A DNA stretch of 64,000 nt from Streptomyces sp. CB01249 (GTDB taxonomy: Bacteria; Actinomycetota; Actinomycetes; Streptomycetales; Streptomycetaceae). The notes under the pieces were generated by a model that was not told where the DNA came from, did no database searches, and was given only the letters and a program-made list of their open reading frames with translations. The stretch covers positions 372,001-436,000 of the forward strand of contig NZ_LISW01000004.1 in assembly GCF_001905735.1 (NCBI RefSeq). Reading direction: 5' to 3'. Position numbers and translations under genes: made by a program. Of this stretch, positions 24,681-33,262 are shown in pieces (within the stretch, counting starts at the first letter, position 1; each line of letters starts with the position of its first letter).

Positions 24681-26948
24681 CTACTTCGCCGGTTCCGGCT
24701 CCGGTTCGTCCGCCGACTCCTGCTCGCCCGCCGGGTCGGCCGGGGTCTTCACGGAGTCGAGCAGCAGCTGGGAGACGTCCACGACCTGGACGGACTCCTT
24801 CGCCTTGCCGTCGTTCTTCTTGCCGTTGACCGAGTCGGTCAGCATGACCAGGCAGAACGGGCAGGCCGTCGAGACGATGTCCGGGTTGAGGGAGAGGGCC
24901 TCGTCCACGCGCTCGTTGTTGATGCGCTTGCCGATCCGCTCCTCCATCCACATCCGGGCACCACCGGCGCCGCAGCAGAAGCCGCGCTCCTTGTGGCGGT
25001 GCATCTCCTCGTTCCGGAGACCCGGCACCTTCGCGATGATCTCGCGCGGGGGCGTGTAGATCTTGTTGTGACGGCCCAGGTAGCAGGGGTCGTGGTACGT
25101 GATCAGGCCCTCGACCGGGGTCACCGGGATCAGCTTGCCCTCGTCGATGAGGTGCTGGAGCAGCTGCGTGTGGTGGATGACCTCGTACTCGCCGCCGAGC
25201 TGCGGGTACTCGTTCGCGATCGTGTTGAAGCAGTGCGGGCAGGTCGCGACGATCTTCTTCGAGGCCTTGGCCTTCTTGGTCGAGTCGTCCTCGTCGTCCT
25301 CGCCGAACGCCATGTTCAGCATCGCCACGTTCTCCGCGCCGAGCTGCTGGAACAGCGGCTCGTTGCCGAGACGGCGGGCCGAGTCTCCGGTGCACTTCTC
25401 GTCGCCGCCCATGATCGCGAACTTGACGCCCGCGATGTGCAGCAGCTCCGCGAAGGCCTTGGTGGTCTTCTTGGCGCGGTCCTCCAGGGCACCGGCGCAG
25501 CCGACCCAGTAGAGGTAGTCGACCTCGGTGAGGTCCTCGACGTCCTTGCCGACGACCGGGACCTCGAAGTCGACCTCCTTGGTCCACTCGACGCGCTGCT
25601 TCTTGGCGAGCCCCCAGGGGTTGCCCTTCTTCTCCAGGTTCTTGAGCATGGTCCCCGCCTCGGACGGGAACGCGGACTCGATCATCACCTGGTAGCGGCG
25701 CATGTCCACGATGTGGTCGACGTGCTCGATGTCGACCGGGCACTGCTCCACACACGCACCGCAGGTGGTGCAGGACCAGAGGACGTCCGGGTCGATGACG
25801 CCGTTCTCCTCGACCGTGCCGATCAGCGGGCGCTCGGCCTCCGCGAGGGCGGCCGCGGGAACGTCCTTCAGCTGCTCCTCGGTGGCCTTCTCCTCGCCCT
25901 CCATGTCCTTGCCGCCGCCGGCCAGCAGGTAGGGGGCCTTGGCGTGCGCGTGGTCGCGCAGGGACATGATCAGGAGCTTCGGCGAGAGCGGCTTGCCGGT
26001 GTTCCAGGCGGGGCACTGCGACTGGCAGCGGCCGCACTCGGTGCAGGTGGAGAAGTCGAGGATGCCCTTCCAGGAGAACTGCTCGACCTGGGAGACGCCG
26101 AACACGGCGTCGTCGGCCGGGTCCTCCCAGTCGATCTCCTTGCCGCCGGTCGTCATCGGCTGGAGGGCGCCCAGCGCCACCGCGCCGTCGGCGTTCCGCT
26201 TGAACCAGATGTTCGGGAAGCCGAGGAAGCGGTGCCAGGCGACACCCATGTTGGTGTTCAGCGACACCGTGATCATCCAGATCAGCGAGGTGCCGATCTT
26301 GATCATCGCGACGAAGTAGATGAGGTTCTGGAGGGTGCCGAGGGCCAGTCCCTTGAAGGCGAGGACCAGCGGGTACGAGACGAAGTACGCGGCCTCGTAG
26401 CCGTCGACGTGGTGGATCGCGCCCTCGAGACCGCGCAGGGAGAGGATCGCCAGGCCGATGATGAGGATGACGTACTCGACGAAGTACGCCTGCCACGCCT
26501 TGGAGCCCGCGAAGCGGGACTTGCGGCCCGCCCGGGACGGGAGGTTCAGCAGCCGGATGGCGATCAGCACGAGAATGCCGACCGTCGTCATCAGGCCGAT
26601 GAACTCGATGTACAGCTCGAACGGGAGCCATTCGCCGATGATCGGCAGCACCCAGTCGGCCTTGAACAGCTGCCCGTACGCCTGGAGCAGCGTCGGCGGC
26701 AGGGTCAGGAAGCCGATGGCGACGAACCAGTGGGCGAAGCCGACGATCCCCCACCGGTTCATCCGGGTGTGGCCGAGGAATTCCCTGACCAGGGTGATCG
26801 TGCGCTGCTTGGGGTTGTCGGTGCGGCTGCCGGCCGGGACCGGCTGTCCGAGCGTGACGAACCGGTAGATCTGCGCGACGGCTCGGGCGATGAGCGCAAC
26901 GCCGACCACGGTCAGCACCAGCGACACGATGATCGCGGCGAGTTGCAT
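24681..26948 (-). CDS. heterodisulfide-reductase-like Fe-S membrane oxidoreductase
   Basis: This 755-residue protein has about five or six transmembrane helices in the first 260 residues (NarG-gamma-like haem/quinone region), then two 4Fe-4S ferredoxin clusters (CTECGRCQSQCPAW, then CTTCGACVEQCPVD). Two CCG domains follow, with CPHCFNTIANEYPQ and CCGAGGARMW. This architecture is that of HdrD/GlpC-type membrane Fe-S oxidoreductases found in most streptomycetes. It probably moves electrons between the quinone pool and an unknown partner. The C-terminal tail is acidic. An inverted repeat lies in its upstream region. Confidence 0.9.
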   Translation of the reverse strand: MQLAAIIVSLVLTVVGVALIARAVAQIYRFVTLGQPVPAGSRTDNPKQRTITLVREFLGHTRMNRWGIVGFAHWFVAIGFLTLPPTLLQAYGQLFKADWVLPIIGEWLPFELYIEFIGLMTTVGILVLIAIRLLNLPSRAGRKSRFAGSKAWQAYFVEYVILIIGLAILSLRGLEGAIHHVDGYEAAYFVSYPLVLAFKGLALGTLQNLIYFVAMIKIGTSLIWMITVSLNTNMGVAWHRFLGFPNIWFKRNADGAVALGALQPMTTGGKEIDWEDPADDAVFGVSQVEQFSWKGILDFSTCTECGRCQSQCPAWNTGKPLSPKLLIMSLRDHAHAKAPYLLAGGGKDMEGEEKATEEQLKDVPAAALAEAERPLIGTVEENGVIDPDVLWSCTTCGACVEQCPVDIEHVDHIVDMRRYQVMIESAFPSEAGTMLKNLEKKGNPWGLAKKQRVEWTKEVDFEVPVVGKDVEDLTEVDYLYWVGCAGALEDRAKKTTKAFAELLHIAGVKFAIMGGDEKCTGDSARRLGNEPLFQQLGAENVAMLNMAFGEDDEDDSTKKAKASKKIVATCPHCFNTIANEYPQLGGEYEVIHHTQLLQHLIDEGKLIPVTPVEGLITYHDPCYLGRHNKIYTPPREIIAKVPGLRNEEMHRHKERGFCCGAGGARMWMEERIGKRINNERVDEALSLNPDIVSTACPFCLVMLTDSVNGKKNDGKAKESVQVVDVSQLLLDSVKTPADPAGEQESADEPEPEPAK

Positions 26949-27010
26949 TGGGGGCTCCTCGGGCCTGCGAGGTGGGATCGATCCAGCGTCTAAGGGCGAG
27001 TACTGCGTCT

Positions 27011-27024
27011 CCAGTGACCACTGG
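27011..27024. promoter_or_regulatory. inverted repeat upstream of the Fe-S oxidoreductase gene
   Basis: CCAGTG-AC-CACTGG lies 63 bases before the start. It is next to an unusually AT-rich stretch (27030-27070) with TTACTGC/TAGTAG repeats that may hold the promoter. No regulator is assigned. Confidence 0.35.
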
Positions 27025-27084
27025 GACTACGAGTATCGCTACTACTAAGCAGTAACTTAATCAGTCTGTGCCGACACTACCCAC

Positions 27085-27702
27085 TTATTCCGCCGTGCTG
27101 TAGCCGGGCAGGCGGTGATCTGTGTCGCTCAGGCGTGCCTTGCCGGGCCGCGGCAAGGTGTGGGCCGCCTCGCGCAGGGGTACGCGTACGGCCTCGGCGA
27201 GCACCGCGAGGTCCAGCCGCAGCCCCTGGTGCTCGGCGTAGTGCTGGTCCAGGAGGTCCGCCTCGTCCCAGGGCATCGCCGACCGGTGCCGCACCTGGGC
27301 CAGACCGGTCAGCCCGGGCTTCAGCTCCTGCCGCCAGTGCCGGGCGCCCCCGGTGCCGTTCCGTGCGTCGCCCGGGGCGAGCGGCGCGGGCCCGACGAGG
27401 GAGAGCTCGCCGCGTACCACGTGGTGCAGGCGCGAAACCACGTCGAGCTTCAGCCACCGGGTGTCCAGGTAGTACAGGACGAAGGGGCTGCCGTGCAGGC
27501 CGGTGCGCGGGGAGCGGCGCGTCACGCGGCGGCCCTGTGCGGCCAGCGCCAGGGCGGCGGCCGCCAGTAAAGGGGACGCGAGGAGCAGCAGGGCCGAACC
27601 GAGGAGCAGGTCGAGGGTGCGTTTGGCGCTCGGGCGGGGGAGCCGGGGCGGGCGCCGGAGGCGCGGCAAGAGCCCGCCTCCCCACTGTTTCTGCGTACGC
27701 AT
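27085..27702 (-). CDS. compact bacterial sugar transferase (phosphoglycosyl transferase-like)
   Basis: This 205-residue protein reads AKRTLDLLLGSALLLLASPLLAAAALALA (reentrant/membrane helix), then SRLHHVVRGELSLVGPAPLAPGD and LKPGLTGLAQVRHRSAMPW. These match the monotopic phosphoglycosyltransferase family that loads sugar-phosphate on undecaprenyl phosphate. The usual catalytic LDELPQ is replaced by LDVVSR-LHH, so the Asp-Glu dyad is not intact here, and activity is doubtful. Small size and isolation from other polysaccharide genes are also odd. I use ATG 27702; upstream in-frame starts add a basic tail. Confidence 0.75.
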   Translation of the reverse strand: MRTQKQWGGGLLPRLRRPPRLPRPSAKRTLDLLLGSALLLLASPLLAAAALALAAQGRRVTRRSPRTGLHGSPFVLYYLDTRWLKLDVVSRLHHVVRGELSLVGPAPLAPGDARNGTGGARHWRQELKPGLTGLAQVRHRSAMPWDEADLLDQHYAEHQGLRLDLAVLAEAVRVPLREAAHTLPRPGKARLSDTDHRLPGYSTAE

Positions 27703-27857
27703 CGTTCGCACCTGCCTGCACTCGGCGGATCGAATGCCGCTTTTGTGCTGCTCACGGCATTTTGTGACAGAACGATCCCATGCGGCCATGATGGGGGAGG
27801 GCTGTGCGGCGCATGGGGCGCCAGGTGTCGCCGATGGCGCGTATAGGGAGCACCTAA

Positions 27858-27878
27858 GTTGAGTCGAGCCGACTCAGG
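27858..27878. promoter_or_regulatory. HAIR element (HspR operator), upstream copy, dnaK
   Basis: GTTGAGT-N7-ACTCAGG differs from the HAIR consensus CTTGAGT-N7-ACTCAAG at two positions. It is one of two clear copies in the dnaK promoter region, with a GACTCC/GGAGTC repeat between them. Confidence 0.8.
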
Positions 27879-27909
27879 TCTGTTGACTCCGGGAGGGGAG
27901 TCGTGCATC

Positions 27910-27930
27910 CTTGAGTCAGATCCACTCAAG
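27910..27930. promoter_or_regulatory. HAIR element (HspR operator), perfect copy, dnaK
   Basis: CTTGAGT-CAGATCC-ACTCAAG is an exact HAIR palindrome, 22 bases before the dnaK start. In Streptomyces, HspR with DnaK as co-repressor binds such sites and releases them on heat shock. Confidence 0.92.
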
Positions 27931-27951
27931 TAGTCAGTTGGAGGAATCGAA

Positions 27952-29811
27952 ATGGCACGTGCGGTCGGCATCGACCTGGGCACGACTAACTCCGTCGTCA
28001 GCGTTCTCGAAGGCGGCGAGCCCACCGTCATCACCAACGCAGAGGGCGCCAGGACCACGCCGTCCGTCGTCGCCTTCGCGAAGAACGGCGAGGTGCTGGT
28101 CGGCGAGGTCGCCAAGCGCCAGGCTGTGACCAACGTCGACAGGACCATCCGCTCCGTCAAGCGCCACATGGGCACTGACTGGAAGATCGACCTGGACGGC
28201 AAGAGCTTCAACCCGCAGCAGATGAGCGCCTTCATCCTGCAGAAGCTGAAGCGCGACGCGGAGTCCTACCTGGGCGAGAAGGTCACCGACGCGGTGATCA
28301 CCGTCCCGGCGTACTTCAACGACTCCGAGCGTCAGGCGACCAAGGAGGCCGGCGAGATCGCGGGCCTGAACGTCCTGCGCATCGTCAACGAGCCGACCGC
28401 CGCCGCGCTGGCGTACGGGCTCGACAAGGACGACCAGACGATCCTCGTCTTCGACCTCGGTGGCGGCACCTTCGACGTGTCGCTCCTGGAGATCGGCGAC
28501 GGCGTGGTCGAGGTCAAGGCCACCAACGGTGACAACCACCTCGGTGGTGACGACTGGGACCAGCGCGTCGTCGACTACCTGGTGAAGCAGTTCGCCAACG
28601 GCCACGGCGTGGACCTGTCCAAGGACAAGATGGCTCTCCAGCGTCTCCGCGAGGCCGCGGAGAAGGCGAAGATCGAGCTGTCCTCCTCGACGGAGACCAC
28701 GATCAACCTGCCGTACATCACGGCGTCGGCCGAGGGCCCGCTGCACCTGGACGAGAAGCTCACGCGCTCGCAGTTCCAGCAGCTCACCGCGGACCTCCTG
28801 GACCGCTGCAAGACCCCGTTCCACAACGTCATCAAGGACGCGGGCATCCAGCTCTCCGAGATCGACCACGTCGTTCTCGTCGGTGGCTCCACCCGCATGC
28901 CGGCCGTCGCCGAGCTCGTCAAGGAGCTGACCGGAGGCCAGGAGGCCAACAAGGGTGTGAACCCGGACGAGGTCGTCGCCATCGGCGCCTCGCTCCAGGC
29001 CGGTGTCCTCAAGGGCGAGGTCAAGGACGTCCTGCTCCTCGACGTCACCCCGCTGTCCCTCGGTATCGAGACCAAGGGCGGCATCATGACCAAGCTCATC
29101 GAGCGCAACACCACGATCCCGACCAAGCGGTCCGAGATCTTCACGACGGCCGAGGACAACCAGCCGTCCGTGCAGATCCAGGTCTACCAGGGCGAGCGCG
29201 AGATCGCGGCGTACAACAAGAAGCTCGGGATGTTCGAGCTGACCGGTCTGCCGCCGGCCCCGCGCGGTGTCCCGCAGATCGAGGTCTCCTTCGACATCGA
29301 CGCCAACGGCATCATGCACGTGACGGCCAAGGACCTCGGCACCGGCAAGGAGCAGAAGATGACCGTCACCGGCGGCTCCTCGCTGCCGAAGGACGAGGTC
29401 AACCGGATGCGTGAGGAGGCCGAGAAGTACGCGGAGGAGGACCACGCCCGCCGCGAGGCCGCCGAGTCGCGCAACCAGGGCGAGCAGCTCGTCTACCAGA
29501 CCGAGAAGTTCCTCAAGGACAACGAGGACAAGGTCCCGGCCGACGTGAAGACGGAGGTGGAGACCGCGGTCACCGAGCTGAAGGAGAAGCTCAAGGGCGA
29601 GGACTCCGCCGAGATCCGCACGGCCACCGAGAAGGTCGCGGCCGTCTCCCAGAAGCTGGGCCAGGCGATGTACGCCAACGCCCAGGCCGAGGGTGGCCCG
29701 CAGGCCGACGCGCAGCCGGGTGCCGAGCAGGCCCAGGGCGACGCCCAGGACGATGTCGTCGACGCCGAGATCGTGGACGACGAGAAGGACTCCAAGGGCG
29801 GTGCGGCGTGA
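27952..29811 (+). CDS. dnaK: molecular chaperone DnaK (Hsp70)
   Basis: This 619-residue Hsp70 starts ARAVGIDLGTTNSVVSVLEGG. It has the phosphate loops DLGGGTFDVS and VGGSTRMPAV, and the substrate domain begins after DVTPLSLGIETKGG. The C-terminal lid ends in the acidic tail EIVDDEKDSKGGAA. It folds client proteins in an ATP cycle with DnaJ and GrpE. In Streptomyces it also acts as co-repressor with HspR. TTGGAGG lies before the ATG. It is the first gene of dnaK-grpE-dnaJ-hspR, overlapping grpE by 4 bases. Confidence 0.99.
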   Translation: MARAVGIDLGTTNSVVSVLEGGEPTVITNAEGARTTPSVVAFAKNGEVLVGEVAKRQAVTNVDRTIRSVKRHMGTDWKIDLDGKSFNPQQMSAFILQKLKRDAESYLGEKVTDAVITVPAYFNDSERQATKEAGEIAGLNVLRIVNEPTAAALAYGLDKDDQTILVFDLGGGTFDVSLLEIGDGVVEVKATNGDNHLGGDDWDQRVVDYLVKQFANGHGVDLSKDKMALQRLREAAEKAKIELSSSTETTINLPYITASAEGPLHLDEKLTRSQFQQLTADLLDRCKTPFHNVIKDAGIQLSEIDHVVLVGGSTRMPAVAELVKELTGGQEANKGVNPDEVVAIGASLQAGVLKGEVKDVLLLDVTPLSLGIETKGGIMTKLIERNTTIPTKRSEIFTTAEDNQPSVQIQVYQGEREIAAYNKKLGMFELTGLPPAPRGVPQIEVSFDIDANGIMHVTAKDLGTGKEQKMTVTGGSSLPKDEVNRMREEAEKYAEEDHARREAAESRNQGEQLVYQTEKFLKDNEDKVPADVKTEVETAVTELKEKLKGEDSAEIRTATEKVAAVSQKLGQAMYANAQAEGGPQADAQPGAEQAQGDAQDDVVDAEIVDDEKDSKGGAA

Positions 29812-30458
29812 CCGAGGAGACTCCGGGCTTCGAGGAGAAGCCCGACGTCCCCTCCGGCGCCACCTCTGACGACGCCGAGCCGAAGGCCGCCACCCCCTCC
29901 GAGGAGGAGGCGGCGGCCCCGGCCGGGGACGCGAACGAGAACACGGCCCTGACCGCGCAGCTGGACCAGGTCCGCACGGCGCTCAGCGAGCGCACCGGCG
30001 ACCTCCAGCGACTTCAGGCCGAGTACCAGAACTACCGCCGCCGGGTGGAGCGGGACCGGGTCACGGTCAAGGAGATCGCCGTCGCGAACCTCCTGTCCGA
30101 GCTGCTGCCCGTCCTGGACGACGTCGGCCGGGCCCGGGAGCACGGCGAGCTCGTGGGCGGGTTCAAGTCGGTGGCCGAATCGCTGGAGACGGTCGTCGCG
30201 AAGCTGGGCCTCCAGCAGTTCGGCAAGGAGGGCGAGCCCTTCGACCCGACGGTCCACGAGGCCCTGATGCACAGCTACGCGCCGGACGTCACGGAGACGA
30301 CCTGCGTGGCGATCCTGCAGCCCGGCTACCGGATCGGCGAGCGCACCATCCGCCCCGCGCGGGTCGCGGTCGCCGAACCCCAGCCGGGGGCGGCTCCCGC
30401 GGCCGCGAAGGAAGAGAAGGCAGACGACGAGGAGAGCGGTGGCGGCGAGGAGGTCTGA
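29808..30458 (+). CDS. grpE: nucleotide exchange factor GrpE
   Basis: This 216-residue protein has an acidic, disordered N terminus (about 1-55), a long coiled coil (LDQVRTALSERTGDLQRLQAEYQNYRRRVERD), then the compact beta domain with FDPTVHEALMHSYAPDVTE and CVAILQPGYRIGERTIRPARVAV. It releases ADP from DnaK. The C-terminal tail is Lys/Glu-rich. The GTG start overlaps the dnaK stop (GTGA), indicating translational coupling. Length is typical for actinobacteria. Confidence 0.98.
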   Translation: MTEETPGFEEKPDVPSGATSDDAEPKAATPSEEEAAAPAGDANENTALTAQLDQVRTALSERTGDLQRLQAEYQNYRRRVERDRVTVKEIAVANLLSELLPVLDDVGRAREHGELVGGFKSVAESLETVVAKLGLQQFGKEGEPFDPTVHEALMHSYAPDVTETTCVAILQPGYRIGERTIRPARVAVAEPQPGAAPAAAKEEKADDEESGGGEEV

Positions 30459-30590
30459 CATCCTGTCCGATCACCTGGCAGCACACCGCCCGGCCACCAG
30501 GGCCTCGCGTCCGGTCGGTGCCAGGGCCTACGGGCCCGGCGCCGACCGGACGGGGGGCTTCCGGCCGGTCGTCCGGAAGGAGGGACGTCG

Positions 30591-31775
30591 ATGAGTACGA
30601 AGGACTTCGTCGAGAAGGACTACTACAAGGTTCTCGGCGTCCCCAAGGACGCCACCGACGCCGAGATCAAGAAGGCGTACCGGAAGCTCGCCCGCGAGTT
30701 CCACCCGGACGCCAACAAGGGCGACGACAAGGCGGAGGAGCGCTTCAAGGAGATCTCCGAGGCGAATGACGTCCTCGGTGACGCCAAGAGGCGCAAGGAG
30801 TACGACGAGGCGCGCGCCCTCTTCGGCAACGGCGGCTTCCGCGCCGGGCCCGGCGGCGCCCAGGGCAACTTCAACTTCGACCTGGGGGACCTCTTCGGAG
30901 GCGCCCAGGGCGGCAGCCAGGGCGGCGCCGGCGGTTTCGGCGGCGGCGGCCTCGGCGACGTGTTCGGCGGCCTCTTCAACCGCGGCGGCGGCGCCGGTAC
31001 GAGGGTGCAGCCGCGGCGCGGCCAGGACATCGAGTCCGAGGTGACGCTCAGCTTCACCGAGGCGGTGGACGGGGCCACGGTCCCGCTCCGGATGTCCAGC
31101 CAGGCGCCCTGCAAGGCGTGCTCCGGCACCGGTGACAAGAACGGCACGCCCAGGGTCTGCCCGACCTGTGTCGGCACCGGTCAGGTCTCGCGCGGCAGCG
31201 GCGGCGGCTTCTCGCTCACCGACCCGTGCGTGGACTGCAAGGGCCGCGGCCTCATCGCCCAGGACCCCTGCGACGTCTGCAAGGGCAGCGGCCGGGCTCG
31301 CTCCTCGAAGACCATGCAGGTGCGCATCCCGGCGGGCGTCTCGGACGGGCAGCGCATCCGGCTGCGCGGCAAGGGCGCCCCGGGCGAGCGCGGCGGACCG
31401 GCCGGCGATCTGTACGTCGTGGTCCACGTCGATGCCCACCCGGTCTTCGGCCGCAAGGGCGACAACCTCACCGTCACGGTGCCCGTCACCTTCACGGAGG
31501 CGGCGCTCGGCGGCGAGGTGAAGGTGCCGACGCTCGGCGGCCCCTCCGTGACCCTCAAGCTACCGGCCGGTACGCCGAATGGGCGTACGATGCGGGCCCG
31601 TGGCAAGGGCGCGGTCCGCAAGGACGGCACCCGGGGCGACCTCCTGGTCACCGTCGAGGTGACCGTGCCCACCGACCTCGGCACCGAGGCCAGGGACGCG
31701 CTGGAGGCATACCGCAAGGCGACCGCGGGGCATGACCCGAGGGCGGAGCTGTTCCAGGCGGCGAAGGGAGCTTGA
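30591..31775 (+). CDS. dnaJ: DnaJ chaperone (Hsp40)
   Basis: This 394-residue type I DnaJ has a J domain (5-75) with HPD in EFHPDANKG and a Gly/Phe-rich region (about 85-140). The zinc domain has four CxxCxGxG repeats (CKACSGTG, CPTCVGTG, CVDCKGRG, CDVCKGSG), followed by two substrate-binding C-terminal domains. It stimulates DnaK ATPase and delivers clients. AAGGAGG precedes ATG 30591. It sits between grpE and hspR, as in the S. coelicolor operon. Confidence 0.98.
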   Translation: MSTKDFVEKDYYKVLGVPKDATDAEIKKAYRKLAREFHPDANKGDDKAEERFKEISEANDVLGDAKRRKEYDEARALFGNGGFRAGPGGAQGNFNFDLGDLFGGAQGGSQGGAGGFGGGGLGDVFGGLFNRGGGAGTRVQPRRGQDIESEVTLSFTEAVDGATVPLRMSSQAPCKACSGTGDKNGTPRVCPTCVGTGQVSRGSGGGFSLTDPCVDCKGRGLIAQDPCDVCKGSGRARSSKTMQVRIPAGVSDGQRIRLRGKGAPGERGGPAGDLYVVVHVDAHPVFGRKGDNLTVTVPVTFTEAALGGEVKVPTLGGPSVTLKLPAGTPNGRTMRARGKGAVRKDGTRGDLLVTVEVTVPTDLGTEARDALEAYRKATAGHDPRAELFQAAKGA

Positions 31776-31776
31776 G

Positions 31777-32223
31777 GTGGACGGCCGACGGCGTAATCCT
31801 TACGAACTGACCGACGAGTCCCCGGTGTACGTGATCTCGATCGCGGCCCAGCTCTCGGGCCTGCATCCGCAGACACTGCGCCAGTACGATCGCCTCGGCC
31901 TGGTCTCGCCCGACCGCACGGCCGGACGCGGCCGGCGCTACTCGGCCCGCGACATCGAGCTGCTGCGTACGGTGCAGCAGCTGTCGCAGGACGAGGGCAT
32001 CAACCTCGCCGGTATCAAGCGCATCATCGAGCTGGAGAACCAGGTCGCGGCGCTCCAGCAGCGCGTCGCCGAACTCTCGGCGGCCGTGGACGGAGCCGCG
32101 GCGGCCATGCAACAGCGCGAGGCCCAGGTCCACGCGTCGTACCGGCGCGACCTGGTCCCCTACCAGGACGTGCAGCAGACCAGCGCCCTGGTGGTCTGGC
32201 GCCCCAAGCGCCCCAAGGACTGA
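31777..32223 (+). CDS. hspR: heat-shock repressor HspR (MerR family)
   Basis: This 148-residue protein has the MerR helix-turn-helix ISIAAQLSGLHPQTLRQYDRLGLVSPDRTAGRGRRYS, then a coiled coil (LENQVAALQQRVAELSAAVD) and a conserved C-terminal tail (ALVVWRPKRP). HspR represses its own dnaK operon and clpB by binding HAIR elements, using DnaK as co-repressor. Both targets with HAIR sites are in this window. The GTG start is one base after the dnaJ stop. Confidence 0.98.
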   Translation: MDGRRRNPYELTDESPVYVISIAAQLSGLHPQTLRQYDRLGLVSPDRTAGRGRRYSARDIELLRTVQQLSQDEGINLAGIKRIIELENQVAALQQRVAELSAAVDGAAAAMQQREAQVHASYRRDLVPYQDVQQTSALVVWRPKRPKD

Positions 32224-32238
32224 CCCCGCGCCCAGAGG

Positions 32239-32275
32239 CGGCCCGTCACCCCGGATTTCCGGGCGTGGCGGGCCG
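32239..32275. terminator. hairpin between convergent hspR and LuxR-type genes
   Basis: CGGCCCG...CGGGCCG with inner CCGG-ATTT-CCGG pairing is followed by TTTCG on the plus strand. The stop codon of the minus-strand regulator (32246) lies inside it. Confidence 0.65.
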
Positions 32276-33262
32276 TTTCGCGTATTCCGGCGGTACGGGA
32301 CCGGCGGGGCCCTCCGCGAGGCCGGAGCGGATGAGGAGGGCGCCGAGGTGGGTGCGGCTGGTGGCGTTGAGGGTGTGCATGAGTTTGGCGATGTGGGCGC
32401 GGCAGGTGCGGACGCTGATGCCGAGTTTTTCGGCTGCGGTCTGGTCGGTGCAGCCGTCGATGAGGAGGCGGGCGATGCTTTGCTGGACGGCGGTGACGGG
32501 AGCGCCGGGGAGTGCGGTGGGGAGGTGTTCGGTGAAGGGGGTGGCTCCGGCCCACAGCGTTTCGTAGATGCCCGCGAGGTAGCGGACGAGGGCGGGGTGG
32601 CGGATCTCCAGGGCGGCGTTGCCGTCGGGGTCGGCGGGGAGGTAGGCGACGGCCCGGTCGAAGATGATGAGGCGGTCGATGGCCCGCTCCACGGTGCGGA
32701 CCTCCAGGAGTCCGCTGGGCAGTTGGGCCACGTAGGCCTTGAGGCCGGTGCTGTAGCGCGCGGAGTGCTGGTAGATGTGCCGGACGCGGACGCCCCGCGC
32801 GACCGTGGGCAATGTCCCTGACAGTGCGATCTGGAGCTGTTCCGGTGTACGGGTGCTGCCGGGCTGGATGGTCAGGATCTCGTCCCGGACCTCGCGGGCG
32901 GAGCCGTTGATGGACGCCTGGATGGTCGACAGCCCGTGGAGCGTGGCGAGGGAGATGGGCTCCTGGTCCGCCGAGGTGAGGGGGACGAGGGACTTCGCCA
33001 GCAGGTCGATCGCGCGTACCTGGTCGAGGACTTGGCGGGCCAGCGGATGCAGCAGGTGCGCCAGCCCGGCGGTGGGCGGTACGGGGCGCAACCGGAGGCT
33101 GTCGTGCGGGTCGGGGACGAGCAGGGCGCCGTCGGCGACGCAGGGGACGTGCGCGGCGGCGGACCGGGCGATGCTGCCCTGGGTGAGCGCCTGCGTGTAG
33201 AGGCCGACCGCTTCGTCGCACAGCTCGCCTTCGCCGTGGCGGTGTTCGGTGGGCAGGGTCAT
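32246..33262 (-). CDS. LuxR-type regulator paralogue A (last gene of the four-gene array)
   Basis: This 338-residue protein has an N-terminal region with conserved RPVPP (59-63) and no receiver domain. A sensor-like middle follows with DEILTIQPGSTRTPEQL, RHIYQHSARY (161-170) and LIIFDRAVAYLP (198-209), resembling the PLD/TrmB-like sensor of many Streptomyces LuxR proteins. A LuxR-type helix-turn-helix is at 257-312 (QSIARLLIDGCTDQTAAEKLGISVRTCRAHIAKLM). It overlaps gene B by ATGA. Bases 32331-32664 (residues about 200-311) are nearly identical to paralogue C. Its C-terminal extension after the HTH is unique among the copies. The target genes are unknown. Confidence 0.88.
   Translation of the reverse strand: MTLPTEHRHGEGELCDEAVGLYTQALTQGSIARSAAAHVPCVADGALLVPDPHDSLRLRPVPPTAGLAHLLHPLARQVLDQVRAIDLLAKSLVPLTSADQEPISLATLHGLSTIQASINGSAREVRDEILTIQPGSTRTPEQLQIALSGTLPTVARGVRVRHIYQHSARYSTGLKAYVAQLPSGLLEVRTVERAIDRLIIFDRAVAYLPADPDGNAALEIRHPALVRYLAGIYETLWAGATPFTEHLPTALPGAPVTAVQQSIARLLIDGCTDQTAAEKLGISVRTCRAHIAKLMHTLNATSRTHLGALLIRSGLAEGPAGPVPPEYAKRPATPGNPG

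Noticed and set aside
24666..26993. 775-codon open frame on the plus strand opposite the Fe-S oxidoreductase gene
   Set aside because: It is exactly antisense to a well-recognised gene, its product is low-complexity and His/Asp/Arg-rich, and such long antisense frames are expected in 72% GC DNA.
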